DNA from: Atopsyche davidsoni
Taxonomy: Eukaryota > Arthropoda > Insecta > Trichoptera > Hydrobiosidae
Direction: 5' to 3'
Assembly (NCBI GenBank): GCA_022113835.1
Contig: JAILWY010000015.1
Location: forward strand, 3,358,001-3,422,000
Length of the DNA: 64,000 nucleotides
How positions within the stretch are numbered: position 1 is the stretch's first letter; the number at the start of each line of letters is the position of its first letter. Positions 23,860 through 36,499 of this stretch are shown here, in pieces. A program made the position numbers and the translations under genes. The notes under the pieces are model-generated. The model ran no database searches. It was given only the letters and a program-made list of their open reading frames with translations, and was not told where the DNA came from.

Positions 23860-26800
23860 GTATTATTATCCAAAACCAATCGCTTTATACTTATACCGCG
23901 TATCAGATCACTGTCACTGTTTCCTCAAATCATCACGCGCTGATTTAATCCCACTTCATGCAACACACTAGTATAAGCCGTATTTTTCTTGATAACAGGA
24001 AGTAGAAAATTCACCTCGAAAGTTTATTTTCTTTTTAAGTCATTCGTAAGGTTTTTTTTCACTATAGTGAAATTCAAGAATTCTCAACTTTTATGTTGAA
24101 AATCTTTTGAAAATCAGTTTTCCATCTCTATATCATTCTGTAAAAACGACACCTCAAATTTATACAAGATTTCTATTCCATCCGTGATGCTTGCCAAAAC
24201 TTCCAATATTTACATATTTCAGAAAGTTATTCGATACGCAAAAATATATTTGAAGCAATTTTTAAATACTTTTATTTGAACGATGATATAAAAATAATTA
24301 TTTTTAATATACATGCGCGTATATTCTAACGAATGTATACGATTCAGATTATTTTAAGAAAAAATAATTCATTGATAATCGAAACACATCGAAAGCAATG
24401 CAAACGATGATATTTTATAACACAACTTCTCTCTAACTTGAGTTGAGACAATGTGTTTGCGATACCGTCAGACATTTATAGGTATGAAGTTTTCTCTGTA
24501 GACTCGCGTCAGGTGAAATGTAGTATTTTTTTCTACCCTTTATACACTTCTGATACCTGTTCATTTGAACAGTCAAAGAAAAACAGATATTCCGATCGCT
24601 TTCGCTTTGAATTTACTTGATCTTTCTCGCTGTCTTTGATCTTTGAGATATTATGTTTTCAGGATACTTTTAAAACTTAGTATCTCTCACCTTTTACACA
24701 AACGAGACATTCTGTCGCCTGATATTTTCTACTTATACATCTGGTTTTTTTTTTCGTTTCAATACACAAAGAAAAAGAAAAAAGAAATTTTTTTAATCGC
24801 TTGATAAAATATTACTTAATTGCGTACAAAAGTTATCCTTTATTTTAAAATTTACCCGGTGTTTTTTGTTAAATTATATTTTTTTCAATCAAAAAATTTT
24901 GTGATGCTTGTAATTTAAACGTTCGGTCTTAATTACAAAATAAAATGATAAGTTTGCTAGATTAAGCCAAGCAGTATAATCGAGTAATTGGAAAACAAGA
25001 TATCGTTACGCAAAAATACAGAAGAAACTCATTGTGTCTAAAGAATTCTGTATTAAAAGATAAGATATTTTATTATAATCATTCTCTATATAAAAATCCT
25101 ATACAACTGGATATAATGAAATTAGATTCTATAATAACATGAAACATAAAATTATTTTTAATAAATAACCTTTTTTCCTTTAATATACTGTACATTTCAA
25201 GGGTTTATTAACGTTATTTAAAAAATATGTAATTTGATGTAGAAAATACTTTTTATAAGAAGCAATTTATTTAATATTATTAAATTTATATTTTAACCGT
25301 TTTTCTCAGGAAAGTTTAGCATATGAAATGAATTATAAATAACTTAAAAATACTATTCAATAAAAATGTTAATGCGTAAATACGTATAAATGTGTAACAC
25401 ACAAGTATTATCTATTGCTGATAATCAATGAAATTCTTTAAAACATTAAATATAGGTATCTATCTATTTAACTGATTATTTAAAATATTATAAATAGTTT
25501 TATAAATTTATAAAACGAATAAACTATAATGTAGTTACAATGTTAATAACATATTTTATTATAAAAATATTTCTTATGGATATTGCAGATTTAAAAACGT
25601 CTGAAAACTTTACGACCATCCATTTATTTTGATGTGCTTGAAAAATATAACACTTTGCACACTTAAATGGATTGAGATTTTCATAGACTACGTCATACTA
25701 GTCCTATTTCAAAAAAAAAAAAACCCTACGGGTAAATAAATATTGTTATTAAATTTAAAAATATCATTTCTCAGAGATTTAAAAAAAAAAAAAACATCTC
25801 AATGTGTATTGTGTTTGATTTTCTTAGTAAAGTTTAAAAAAGATCGGCGGGCAAGGCTTTAAAAATATATATATTCGCATAATACAGTATTATCTTGAAA
25901 CGATATATAAACGTTATTTTGTCTTTGACGTTTAATGTTCTTAAGGTATTTCACCATTTTTTTCATCTTCTTCGTGTGAAAAAGGCACATCTAATGTTTC
26001 TGTGGATACGTGCTGAATTTCAATGAAAGAAATGTTTTTATTTAATCTCTACTGAACTTTGAAATAGGTTTTTCCAGCGATGCTATCTCATTCATATATA
26101 TTCTTTGTACTCCGAACAAGATATTGAATGCTTCTTTAGTGCATGCAAATCTTGAAAAAGTTACGCGTTTCGGATTCCTTATTAATTTTATCAAAGTTAA
26201 AATAACGCCTTCGGAGTTATACCGCTAAGTGGAAAGTTTCATCATAATTTAATTTAAAATACAAAGAATGCTTTGAATATCTCACAAAAATGCTGAAATT
26301 ATTTTCGCATTGTTAAGTACCCGCATTTATAATATCAGCGGCAGAGACATGCACTCTTATACAATCCAATCTAATTATATTCACACCAAAGCTCGCAATT
26401 GCTCCATAACGCCACTTAGAGAGTTTCCACCGCCCGTCCCGCTGTTACCGTAATACTCAGCGAGTTTCTTCTTCCATCTTTTTAATTTTGTTTACAGTTT
26501 TGTATCCTCGACACCTTTCTCATAATTTCTTTGTCTTTCAAAAGGCAGAAGCTGGGTACCCTTGACTTTTGATGCTTGCCTCTGAAACGTTACTGAGAAA
26601 CTATACTAGTGTAGCAGCATCGCAAGGATGTATTTTATATTCCCGTGGATTTTTTTTGCACGCAAACACATACACGGAATTTTTTTACGTCCTTATCACA
26701 ATAAAACAATACTTGATTTTCTAAAAAACTAAACAATTCTTTATAAAGAAAATAAACAGATTTCTAGCAAATTATTGTACCTTACTTATTTTTAACGTCG

Positions 26801-27990
26801 TTACTCTTTAAACATTGTTGTATTATAAAAAAAAACAGAAAATTAAATTATTGAATAAATACATAGAACTCAATGCTTTAAGTTGTCGATACTAATGATA
26901 TATCCTCAAATTTATGTTACGACAGAATACATTTTTTTTTTCATTAAATTTCCGTAAAACAGCAGGTGTAGCCTTAAAAAAGCATGAACACTGAAATGTT
27001 TCCAACCTCCTCTGAAGAGAGGCACGTAATAATGAAGAAAACAGCGTTAAAGAAGTTTATTTTCTTCATATTTATAATGATTAAAAACACTCAATAAATT
27101 GGACAGTATACATTTTATAAAGACAACCTAAAAGATTATTTAATAAACTGAAAAAAAATTATTAACGTTATTAAAATATTATACCTCTTTCTAAAAATTA
27201 ACTAGCCGTACTTTTTAAAATAGAATTAATAAAAGTTTTTCGTATGCAATCAAAGTTGAAAAAAATGTCTGGATTTTTAAATTGAACCATTTATATTATT
27301 CAGACAAAAAATATGAAGGTTTATTTGAAAATTTGATTAACTGTCTAGTCATGAAGCCTTTAGAATTTATGAATAAATTCTTTGTTATAATTTAAAAACC
27401 AAAAAAACGTATTTGAAAATAAATTTTCAAGCATGCTTAACTATAATGGAGTAAAAAATTAAATAGATATCTTCTTATCAATAAAAATTTATTTCGTTTC
27501 CAGATGCTGAGTTTTTATTTTAAATATTAAGTAATAAAATAAATTATTCCGCATTTTCCACTGGGCTATCAAAGTGATATTATATACTGATTTACATATT
27601 AAGCTCGGCGATTTATTATTATAATTTGAAGAAACAATGTTACTTAAATTACAAATTCACACGAATCGATACGAGAAGCTCTGCATAGTAAAATTAGTCA
27701 GATTTGTCATTGTTCTCTTAGAAAATCTACGCTTCTGGTACTTTAACTAGAATTACATAATATAACTATGTTTGAAAACTTTTATTTAATAAATTAAAAA
27801 ATTAAAAACTGAACTCGTTATATATTTATAAATAATTTCTGTACATTTGCAAGAGCGGAATATATTGTTATTGATGAAATTAGTACGGTTTTTTTTTTTC
27901 ATTAAATGCGCAGAAATTTAAAAAGTTGACGTTATCAAATAATCTGAGTAATTCAGATAATTTTATTCTTGTAAAACACAATAACGTAAT
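23860..27990. other. AT desert
   Basis: Over 4 kb of very AT-rich DNA without reading frames of note. Patches at 24420-24700 and 26380-26600 have a little more GC. A LINE tail fragment at 26990 is listed separately. Confidence 0.6.
26985..27050 (+). mobile_element. LINE tail fragment
   Basis: TGTTTCCAACCTCCTCTGAA, then GAGAGGCAC, and a GATGAAGAA-like tail match the terminal block of the LINE-like family at 12265 and 33655. Confidence 0.4.
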
Positions 27991-27999
27991 AATAGCGCA

Positions 28000-28215
28000 G
28001 AAATACGAGCAGAACAATGACAAATCCGCAAGGGATTCACATGTCGAGTTGTAAGTTGCCGGGCCTCCTAGTTAACGTCTATTGTCGAGTAACTTATGGA
28101 GCAGTCATTAGAGCCAGGAAACGGCATTTGAATCACAATGGACAGAAAACATACGTTTTCTATGGCTAATCTCGTAAGGATCCCAAAGCCGAGAATTAAT
28201 ACGAATAATGCAGAG
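28000..28215. other. Moderate-GC non-coding island
   Basis: The block stands out from AT flanks and has no long frame. It contains Sox-like motifs (CACAATGG, CTATTGTC). It is a candidate enhancer only by composition and motif resemblance. Confidence 0.2.
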
Positions 28216-28989
28216 AAATTTATTCCGTCTTCAAAATTTCAGATTTACTAAATCCTACACATCGTATGGGCACATCCTAAACGACATGATTAAAATCTGT
28301 GTTATTAAAAAGGTTTGATTTATTATTCTACTACCTACAAAAACGAAATGTTACTTATAGAAAAGCAATAACGTTAGTAAATATAAAAAAAAATCATAAT
28401 AAAAAGCACTGTTTAGTTTTTTTGCTATAATATCATATAAAGTATTTCAACCGGTTTGGTAATAAAGAATATAAGCTTATGCGGTTGTGGCCGTGTAAGA
28501 TCATGTGATATTGTCGCTATATAATATCAAAAAAGTTTTCGCAGGAGCGTTTGTAATCCACGACGTGTCAGCTCACAAAAACGGAAATTTATTTATTTAA
28601 TTTTTTCATCAACTCATGCATAAAAAGGGCTTTTTACACATATTTTCCCTCCATAACTCAATAACGAAAATAAAGAAATACGTGTACGCTACCACCCTGT
28701 AAGCCCCATAACCTGCGCGCAGGATCAGGGGACAGCCACAAACCGTATTGTAACCGTTACCATAAAAAGTATTGTAAATTTACTTGAAATTTAATGTAAT
28801 TTAATTAACAAGCAATCACAAAATCTGAGTTTCAAATTTAAGTGTGACGTTTTAAATAATAATATCAAACGATTAAAAATACACGTAGCTAATTTTTTTA
28901 TTTTTATTATAAGGTAATTAGTAAATTTGGTCCGTGAATTGTGCAAATAGCTTTCTGTCAATATTTCTAGCACGTTACCACAATACTTT

Positions 28990-29180
28990 TTCAGGATTTA
29001 CGTTGACTGATGACGTAGGCAGTGCCTTCTCCCACAACTCAAACGCACCCCTCTGAAAGCGTTGCGCATCTCCGGTAGACACCAGCATCCAGTTACGCGA
29101 GATATTTATGTAATTCAAGCGCTGCAGTTACGCGAACACTCTCAGAGTGGTCGTAAGAAAAAACTGGTGAAGAGTATTCA
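28990..29180. other. GC-richer island with repeated CAGTTACGCGA
   Basis: CAGTTACGCGA occurs twice about 35 bases apart (near 29090 and 29125), in DNA with more GC than its flanks. A near-CRE TGATGACGTAGG lies at 29008. It sits 3' of the small minus-strand gene candidate below. Confidence 0.25.
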
Positions 29181-29344
29181 GTGCAACTAGCCTAAAATAT
29201 CAAAAAAGTAAAAGCATCAATAAAATAAGATAATTCAAATAAACCTATACCCTAATGACTCAAAAACTCTTGTTTCATCACTGTTTTCACATCACTCAAA
29301 AACACTGATAATCAATTTATGTACTTTCACTCAATTCGGTATTG

Positions 29345-29530
29345 ATTTTAATCAATCTTGCTGGGCACCGCAGGTATATCGATACAAACACTGAACACTT
29401 TTGTGTCCTCGATCAATATGTCGGATTCCTTCTCCTCTGGGCTGTTTTCGCGACAGCACAGAGCGTTGCGAATGAAGTCCAAGAACTGGTAGACCAAAAC
29501 ACCGATTCCTATCACCAGAAATATCTCCAT
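29345..29530 (-). CDS. Candidate 60-residue membrane microprotein (minus strand)
   Basis: The frame starts at ATG 29530 (context ATAATGG, with A at -3) after an in-frame TAG 36 bases upstream, and ends at TAA. Residues 1-20 read MEIFLVIGIGVLVYQFLDFI, a single hydrophobic segment. RNALCC follows, a membrane-edge Arg/Cys motif. An acidic, polar tail then ends in PAVPSKID. About 59% of third positions are G or C, well above the local background. The antisense frame has lower third-position GC. On the minus strand, T10-ATTTTTAG ends at 29591, so the ATG would lie about 60 bases into an exon. TTATAAAAG at about 29570 is an alternative TATA reading. A single-pass, cytoplasmic-tail protein is inferred. 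No family is recognised. Confidence 0.45.
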
Positions 29531-29599
29531 TATTGGATGATCAATGGTGTGAAGGCGTCTTTTCTACTTTTATAACAGATATTATTCACCTAAAAATAA

Positions 29600-32130
29600 A
29601 AAAAAAACACATTTGTTTCGGCACTTTGTCATATAAAGTAGATATAATTTGAATTATACGACACTAGTGTATCCAGAATAAAATTCACATAAATTTACAA
29701 AGATTTGAGCACTGCCTTATTTATAGGTTATATATTTATAATGTAGATGTGATCATTGATTATTTTGTTTAAGAGTAAAATATTTGAACCCCAAGTGCTA
29801 TTATTCCAGTAACTTATTATCGGTAAACTGAGCAAGCTAAATATCCAGGAGTATTATGAATTCCTCAAAGTATTTTTACATCAAACAACCTGTTTTGTGT
29901 TCGTTATAATATTGAATACCTAAGACATTACATAAGACGTGTTTTAATTACGAAATAAAATATTTTTATCTTCATTTTGCGGCAGATATCCAACATCATG
30001 TAATCTAAAAACAAAGCGTATTTATCTGAACTTGTTAGTTAGCCACTGCCACTGAAGAAACTTATAGGGTTATATTTTATTGAAACAAAGTATAAATTGA
30101 TGTATACAATTCAGTTTAAATTTGAAAATTAATCCAATCCTGAGCGAATATAAAGTGAATACAAACGATCTCCAAAATCTCAGGCGGAGTTGAAGTAATA
30201 GTATGGGTTTATGGAATTAAAAGACACAATTGTATAAGCGATGATTCAGTTTTGGCAAGGATCCATAAGCTGAAAGGGTCTTCCGAGAATCTCTTTCGCA
30301 GGGTAGATAATTATTCCGTTCGTATTTTGTCCATTGAAACTCTACATAGAAGATAATTGCTCCGTTGAATAACTCTGGAGTATTGCGAGGGCTACTTTGT
30401 TTAATTAAGTTTTTTAAGTTTTGAAGATATATATGGATGATGATTTGGACCGATATTAACTTCGTTTTCAGACATGTGCGTGAGGGGATAAAGGTGGAAT
30501 TGACGTTAATTTAGTACGAGTATGTAACCGAAGTAAATTAATAAATAAAAAAATTGCCTTTATAAAAAAATCATTGGTTAAATAGGCATTGGAAAGAGAA
30601 AGCTAACGTGAATGCGGAAAGCGCGGCAGTGACTGCAAGAAAGAAGTATAGCCGAATACTTAAGACTGGTTTAGGACAAATATACCATATATTCAATGAG
30701 ATGGTCGCAATCCTCTTGTGAGGAGAAGTACTTTAATGATAAGAAAACAATGATGTGTTTATCATGAGGTAAGCCACATGTTCATCGGCAATGAATGAAT
30801 ATTAAATTTATCCGCAATAAGAACCTACACGAGTTTTTTGGATTATATTTGTTTAATGCGTTACATCTTCATTTTATATAACATCAAGGTTTTACAATCC
30901 TTAATATTTGATATCGGAAATCTGATATCTAACTCTTCAAGTAACTGCATTAACATGTGATTTTAACTTAGTATATAAAAACATACAAACAACAAACGAA
31001 AATATAAGTTAAGTCATAATCTTTTTTTAAAGAGTTTTTTTGGAATTTTCAATCCTAAAATCAACCAAGCCCTCAATATAAAATTTTGGGTCTTCACAAA
31101 GGTTCGATTGAAAATTTAATATTAAAAAAAAACAAATAACTAAAGAAAGTGCCCTCACAGCCCTTATGCAGGGGATATAGTATTGTTTTTGCAAACAAAC
31201 AAGTCAAATCAAAAAATGATTAAATTTCCTGTATCAAATATTCTTTTTAATTCTTCCATTTCGCTGGATACGAAAAATATGATTGATAAACAGGGGACGA
31301 GACGAAGAGGTTTAATAAGGGGAGGATAATCGATAGAGAGGGTGCACAAGCACGTGTAAGCCTCCCTTGTAAACAAACCTGCAGCCCAAGTAAACATACA
31401 GAGTGTGCCGGTGATTAACGCTATGCTTACCTTAAAAAAACAATTACATTTAAAAAAAACCCGGAAAGCATCCGAGAAACAGGCCGTCGGCCAGGGGCGT
31501 GCGGTTAGTTAAAATATATTAAAAAATGATCTATGTTAAAATTTACGTTATTCGGGATTAGCAAGTTAGATAAATTGACTTTAAAAAAAAAAATTAATGT
31601 AATGAAATTGAAAAAAAATGGATATTATAATAACAAATAAATATTATTTAAAATAACCTAAAAATAATGTAGGTATAAAAAAACATTTCATAGGTACATA
31701 AATACATTCACATATAAGAAATTTAAAAGGTTTTAAAAATTATTCAATTTCTTTGAAACTCAAAGACTTATATAATATACAACCAATTTAATTTATTAAA
31801 AAATAAAATTTCCGAGAGATGAAAAAACGCGATTGTTGAAAATAAAAATAAAATATGGATTTATAATTTAAAAAACATACATGGATAGCTAACTAAGTTA
31901 TTTTTAATATGTTAAACATACACATTTTTGACCCTGAAGGTATGTTAAGAAATATTCGATAAAAAAAAAATAATAAAAATATCTCGTTTCAATGTTAAGT
32001 ATTAGTTTATACGATATTCGCATGTTCCAAAATCACACAAAAAAACTCTACAATTTAATAAAGCCACGCTAAAACACGAAACATTTCCGATACGACATTC
32101 AAAGTGAACCGGTAATTTATTGAACGTAAC
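29600..32130. other. AT-rich non-coding stretch
   Basis: No firm gene. A minus-strand frame at 31209-31397 (62 codons) follows a ratchet-like junction TTTTTTTAAG/GTAAGC at 31431/31430, but AAG is a poor acceptor. A LINE tail at 30690 is listed separately. Confidence 0.4.
30690..30755 (+). mobile_element. LINE tail fragment
   Basis: GAGATGGTCGCAATCCTCTT, then GTGAGGAGAAGTAC and an AAGAAAAC tail, match the terminal block of the family seen at 12265 and 33655. The codons before it, read on plus, give NEMVAILL. Confidence 0.4.
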
Positions 32131-32139
32131 GAGGTCGCG

Positions 32140-32345
32140 AGCCTGAATATAATATGAGTTAAATTTTCATCGAATTTGTGCATGTGCTCGCATAACGAGG
32201 GGGCTCATCGCGAAAGGGTTGGGGAAAATGCTGAGCCAGTGGGACCGACCGGGGAGGCTGTAATATCAGTTATTGGGAGAGTACACCCCACTTGAAATGT
32301 CGCCATGGAGATAAATTGCAAATCAAACACCTGCGATGTATTAAC
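32140..32345. other. Moderate-GC island
   Basis: GC-richer DNA with a 63-codon minus frame and no good splice pair. Unidentified. Confidence 0.2.
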
Positions 32346-32869
32346 AAACAAACAACAAGTAACTCGAGTATATTTTATATCTAAAACGTTTAACAAACCT
32401 CATATCTTACTGTGAGATTCTATTTAAATAATAAATATTTTTTTCCTTCGAACCTATGTATTTTGCTATACACGGCTTTTAGCACTGTCAAATGCAAGAT
32501 TTTGCATCAAATACTATGAGTTTACAAGACCATACTACAAGACCAAAATACAAAAAGATCAAGTGCATTTGATAATAGTTATTATAATCAGGATATGATC
32601 CACCCTAAGTGCATGCCTGGATTCTGTGGAATAACTGTAACTACGTGTTATAAATATTTATATATTTTTTTTCATTATTTTAAAGGTACTGAATTGAATA
32701 AAGATTTGACGCAATGTTTCCATATTTTCACAGCAAAATACGCGTTTCGTAAACTGTATTCATATTTTCAGGAATTATTTAGACAAAATAATGTATTTTT
32801 TAAATATGCTCTGTCTCTTTTTCACTTATAAAAAACATGGCTTCGCCTTTGTTAGAGTCCGAAATAAAT

Positions 32870-33252
32870 CGCTAGCTACCGAGCTGACAGAACATAACGA
32901 AGCTATCGCGCTGACACCTCAATATCACGCGCGGCTGTGACGGCCTGGCTCGCCCATGACAGCCGAGCTCTCTCCGCGAATTCCTCGGCAAATATAAGCG
33001 AGCAAGGGATGAGGGTGGAGCAGGGGTGGAGCGGGGGTGGAGCGGGGGTGGAGCGGGGGTGGGGCAGGGGTGGAGCAGCGTCCGGTGCTGTGACCACCGA
33101 GTCAACTGTATGAAAAATGAGCCCAGTTTATTGTGCGGTATTAGGGGCGCGCCAGATGTAACGGATTTCATTTCGTATTGTTTCATATATGCTTTTTGTG
33201 ATGCTTTTTCACGGCGGTTTGGTTTGTAATGATCTGGGTGTTTTGCGCTCAC
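32870..33252 (-). other. GC-rich block with open minus frame across a minisatellite
   Basis: A 126-codon frame is open on minus from an ATG at 33252. Its centre is the translation of the G-rich minisatellite at 33010-33080 (Pro/Leu/His/Thr repeats), and the rest is Arg- and Ser-rich. The flank contains GGCTGTGAC and GACAGCC in inverted order and AAATATAAGCG. The open frame may be a by-product of repeat length divisible by three. It could be an LTR-like or promoter region. Not recognised. Confidence 0.25.
33010..33080 (+). repeat. 12-bp G-rich minisatellite
   Basis: About six units of GGGGTGGAGC(G/A)G follow one another with minor variation. The G-runs (GGGGG and GGGG, repeated) make this strand a candidate for G-quadruplex formation. 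Confidence 0.85.
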
Positions 33253-33272
33253 AGAAATACGTGTAGTTTTAA

Positions 33273-33542
33273 TATAATGAACTAACCGTTTGCTGTGCAG
33301 GAAAAAATATGCGACTAGTAAAATGCTGGTATTTTTCAGTACATTTATATAACCCTGAAATCTTGCGGGAAATTCACCGAATGCTACTTCGTCTCAGTAG
33401 ACACTCAAGAAAGCCACTATGCGAAGAATTGAGGCGCCAGAAATGTGGCTGTATAGTAGAATCCTTAAGATACAAAGAAAGGGAACTCTTGACGTTGGTA
33501 AATAAGCGAAAGGTCTCCCTATTTTGGTCACATTTTTCGTAA
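33273..33542 (+). CDS. Weak candidate exon or short gene (plus strand)
   Basis: A frame is open from 33273, with an ATG at 33309, just after a possible acceptor TTGCTGTGCAG at 33300. It reads NPEILREIHRMLLRLSRHSR and later VESLRYKERELLTL before a TAA. The composition is basic and helix-prone, and the frame is not unusual in codon use. The surrounding region holds a minisatellite and a LINE tail, so a decayed repeat is as likely. No family is recognised. Confidence 0.2.
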   Translation, partial: YNELTVCCAGKNMRLVKCWYFSVHLYNPEILREIHRMLLRLSRHSRKPLCEELRRQKCGCIVESLRYKERELLTLVNKRKVSLFWSHFS

Positions 33543-33619
33543 CAATAAGTATGGCATCCTATAGCTGATTGTCAAAGTAAAAATAAGGAAGTTCACGTGG
33601 ATGTTGTATTTGCGCAGAG

Positions 33620-33715
33620 CACCCAGATCGGTGAGACTTGCCCAGGATAGTTCGAGGAAATGGTCGCCAACCTCCTATGAGGAGACGCATCAGAAAAAGA
33701 AGACTTCAAATATGC
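33620..33715 (+). mobile_element. LINE 3' end, best-preserved copy
   Basis: CTTGCCCAGGATAGTTCGAG leads into AAATGGTCGCCAACCTCCTA and GAGGAGACGCATCAG with an A-rich AAGAAG tail. Read on plus it gives FEEMVANLL followed by GDASEKED. This fits the closing codons of insect LINE ORF2 proteins (D/E-rich, W/M-V-A-N-L, then a repetitive tail). Only the tail survives. Confidence 0.5.
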
Positions 33716-34309
33716 AGTATTGTGAAAAATGCGCTTTTTACTTATTGTGTAGAGCAAGCAGTATAACAAGCTCAGGTAATGTACAAAAGAATTCAATTTA
33801 TTTTTCTAAAAGTATTAAAAAAACAATCTCTTTTGAGACAGAAAAACGTGCACGTCGGCAATACTATAATGATTTTTTCGCAAATAGGCTTCATGGTCAC
33901 ACATGATGGGTAAGAAAGTATAAGTCGATATCTGACGCGCCAGCGGTGACACATAACAAGCCGGTGTGGGGGGAAAGTAACGTGGAGGAGGCAGAGATTT
34001 TAGTCCGCCGACGTGAGATCTGCTGGCAGAGCGTGCGCTCATGGTAGAAATATATTTAATGGAACAAGTGAAAATGGCAGAATTCATCAATTTACAAAGA
34101 AAAAAATACGCACAATACGATTTAAGACTTTCTTCACACAAAAAAACCTTTGGTTATAAAAAAATTACATTATATACAAGCTTTGCGAATTTTAACTCTA
34201 AAAGTTTGAAACATTTTTAAATAAGCCCTGGCATAAATATTAAAGAAAAAAAATCATATTTTGTCAGTGTACAGATAAGCCGAATTTTAAATGCTATGCG
34301 TGATGTGTT

Positions 34310-34610
34310 TTTTCGAAGCCTTGGACAATCTTAAGGCTGCGTTGAGATATCACTCGGGTCATCATCGCCGCCTCCCCCTAATGTTGTTTGATATAAACAG
34401 GAAATTCGCCCAAGCCCACCGGAGCGTGGCGTAATTGACGATTTATCGAAACACGTCGGATCTATCGCACAAATAAAACGGTTATCACAGGGGCGGCGGG
34501 TAAAGGGATGAGCGCGAGCAGGGTAGGAAAATCGATAGACGAGATAATGGCGCAATTCTACTAGTTTTCTCAATTTTGGAAATTCGGTGGACATTATTAC
34601 GTCTGAAGAA
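34310..34610. other. GC-richer island
   Basis: An 87-codon minus frame spans the block. GC is higher than in the flanks. No acceptor and donor pair is convincing. Possible regulatory island or decayed exon. Confidence 0.2.
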
Positions 34611-36180
34611 GATAACGCGGTAAAGAAGTTTCGGTAAAGATTTTATATTTGCCCTCGTAAATAGTACTTATGTCTGCACACCGACGTATTCTAAAACGCG
34701 CATTAATTGTAATTTAATTCTTATTCAGATGCCCTTCTTCAGTTTGGTGACCATTGTACTGAACATATCTCTATGTCTGTTCATGGTTTTCTTATGGTGA
34801 AGTGCGTCTCTGGATCATTTTTAACCGCAGTTTTATATTCAATGAAAAAATCTGAGTATTGCTGCTGACCCATGGTATTATTAACACATTATATATTAAT
34901 GAAACTCTGAAAAATAGATTTGATATTTTTTTAACAGCAGCAGCAGCTTCTGCTGCTTAAATAATACATTTTTGGTTTTCGTTTTATATTGATAATAACA
35001 AACATTTCTTCAATTCTCGGTGCTATTTATTTATATATTACATGTGGACTCATCAGATGATTTTTTGTCTTTCTTTAAGCCGTATCGATTGACTCCACAT
35101 TTGATTATTTTTCCAGACTACATTGACATTTTTGACAGTAATACAAAGATTTTGTACATCTGTGACGTGGGCTATTTTTAAATTTCTTCACAATAAATGT
35201 TTTATAATAATTTTTAAACTTATATTTGATTTTTACTAAAGACATGTATCTTTACGTTATTTTATAATTTAATATAGTTTAAAACTTAAATTATAGACAA
35301 AACTCTTGCGTTAATAAAACAAAAAAAATATATATATAATGAAATAATTTTCGATACGTGTTTTCTGATGTGATATATATATCTGCCAATATTATAAAAA
35401 ATATGCTTTATCTTTGTTAGAAAAAGACTCGGCAATAGATAAAAGTATTTTAACCAAAAACATTTTTCCAAATGAAACAAGATTTATGAAAATATATATT
35501 GTAGTTCCAATATAATAATAATATGTTGTGAAATAACAAACCTCAGCAAATAGCAAAGTTATTGATAATAAAACAACTCCAAACAAAATATCCATCAAAA
35601 AATTTCGTGGATAAATAGCCTACCATAAAGAAAAGAAAGAAACCCCATCGGAGGCTGTTTCAGACATACAATGATGCCATGAAAACTTAATCTATAGTAT
35701 ATATAACGAGATAGAGGACATAATATAATAAATACGAGTACGTTGTAACCTTTTTATGTATTATGTGCAGGATATATGGCCGAAGGACATTATCCTCTCT
35801 AATGCATTAGTTCCGAACCCATGAGGATCTATTGAATACTGCCTTTTATAAAAAAATTCCAAAGCCTGTAGAAGAAAGTGTTTACTGTTTTATACATAGT
35901 TTTAAAAGTCCTACTTAAGCTCTTATGGGACGTAAGATGTATCGATATTATAAAATCAAGCTATGCTCTAAGTCTCTCCGTATATATATTTGCATTATTT
36001 TTTTACAATATAATATTATAGAATCATTTATTTTTAAAGAAATTCGTTAGATGAGTATCTTATATGAAATCGAAATGTATGTATCGAAAATTTATGATAG
36101 ATGTAAACGGGAAAGTATTGATATATTAAACGATCTCATGTCCTTACAAAATACAAACGCGACGTCAATATTTTGACATA
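34610..36180. other. AT-rich non-coding stretch
   Basis: Nothing recognisable. A short hairpin GCAGCAGCAGCTTCTGCTGC lies near 34936. Confidence 0.5.
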
Positions 36181-36218
36181 AGTAATAGATTAATTAAGGA
36201 ATTAATTAATCTATTACT
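36181..36218. repeat. Inverted repeat, 15-bp arms
   Basis: AGTAATAGATTAATT and its exact reverse complement are separated by 8 bases. The sequence is rich in TTAATTAA/TAATTA homeodomain-like cores. Confidence 0.85.
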
Positions 36219-36397
36219 AATATTAATTAATAAATTGTCAACGTGGACAGTGTGTACTAAGAGAATATGGTATTGATGATTTCATTTGTATGAAGTGATT
36301 AATAATTGATCTAAACAATAAATTAATTTAATTAGGCATAATAAGAACATTGTTTCATTTATAGGATATGATTATTAAAAATTCTTGTCTAGTACTA

Positions 36398-36473
36398 GTG
36401 ATTGGTTAGCATAGTTGGTAATGCACCTGCCATGTAAGCGAGGGGATGTGGGTTCGAATCCCGCACAAATCAC
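36398..36473 (+). tRNA. tRNA-derived sequence, tRNA-Thr(TGT)-like, probably pseudogene or SINE head
   Basis: The 76 bases match both internal pol III promoter boxes exactly: A box TAGCATAGTTGG and B box GGTTCGAATCC. The T arm pairs fully (GTGGG with CCCGC, one G-T). The acceptor ends GTGATT and AATCAC pair. The anticodon stem pairs with one mismatch and the loop is CATGTAA, placing TGT as anticodon. However, position 33 is A instead of the near-universal U, the D stem has only two pairs, and an extra base sits in the 3' acceptor strand. A TTTTT terminator follows at 36483. Transcription is plausible; decoding function is doubtful. Confidence 0.55.
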
Positions 36474-36482
36474 GATGATATA

Positions 36483-36487
36483 TTTTT
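36483..36487 (+). terminator. Pol III T-run terminator
   Basis: Five T residues lie 10 bases after the tRNA-like sequence. Confidence 0.4.
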
Positions 36488-36499
36488 CTAAGAGTTTCT

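Noticed and set aside
31395..31445. Fourth minus-strand ratchet site at 31.43 kb
   Set aside because: The acceptor would end in AAG rather than CAG/TAG and no branch motif is evident. Noted only in the regional entry.
32872..33252. 126-codon minus frame as a proline-rich protein
   Set aside because: Its core is the translation of a 12-bp minisatellite, which stays open in any frame lacking a stop in the unit.
36398..36473. Fully functional tRNA-Thr
   Set aside because: A at position 33, a two-pair D stem and an extra acceptor base argue against a decoding tRNA.
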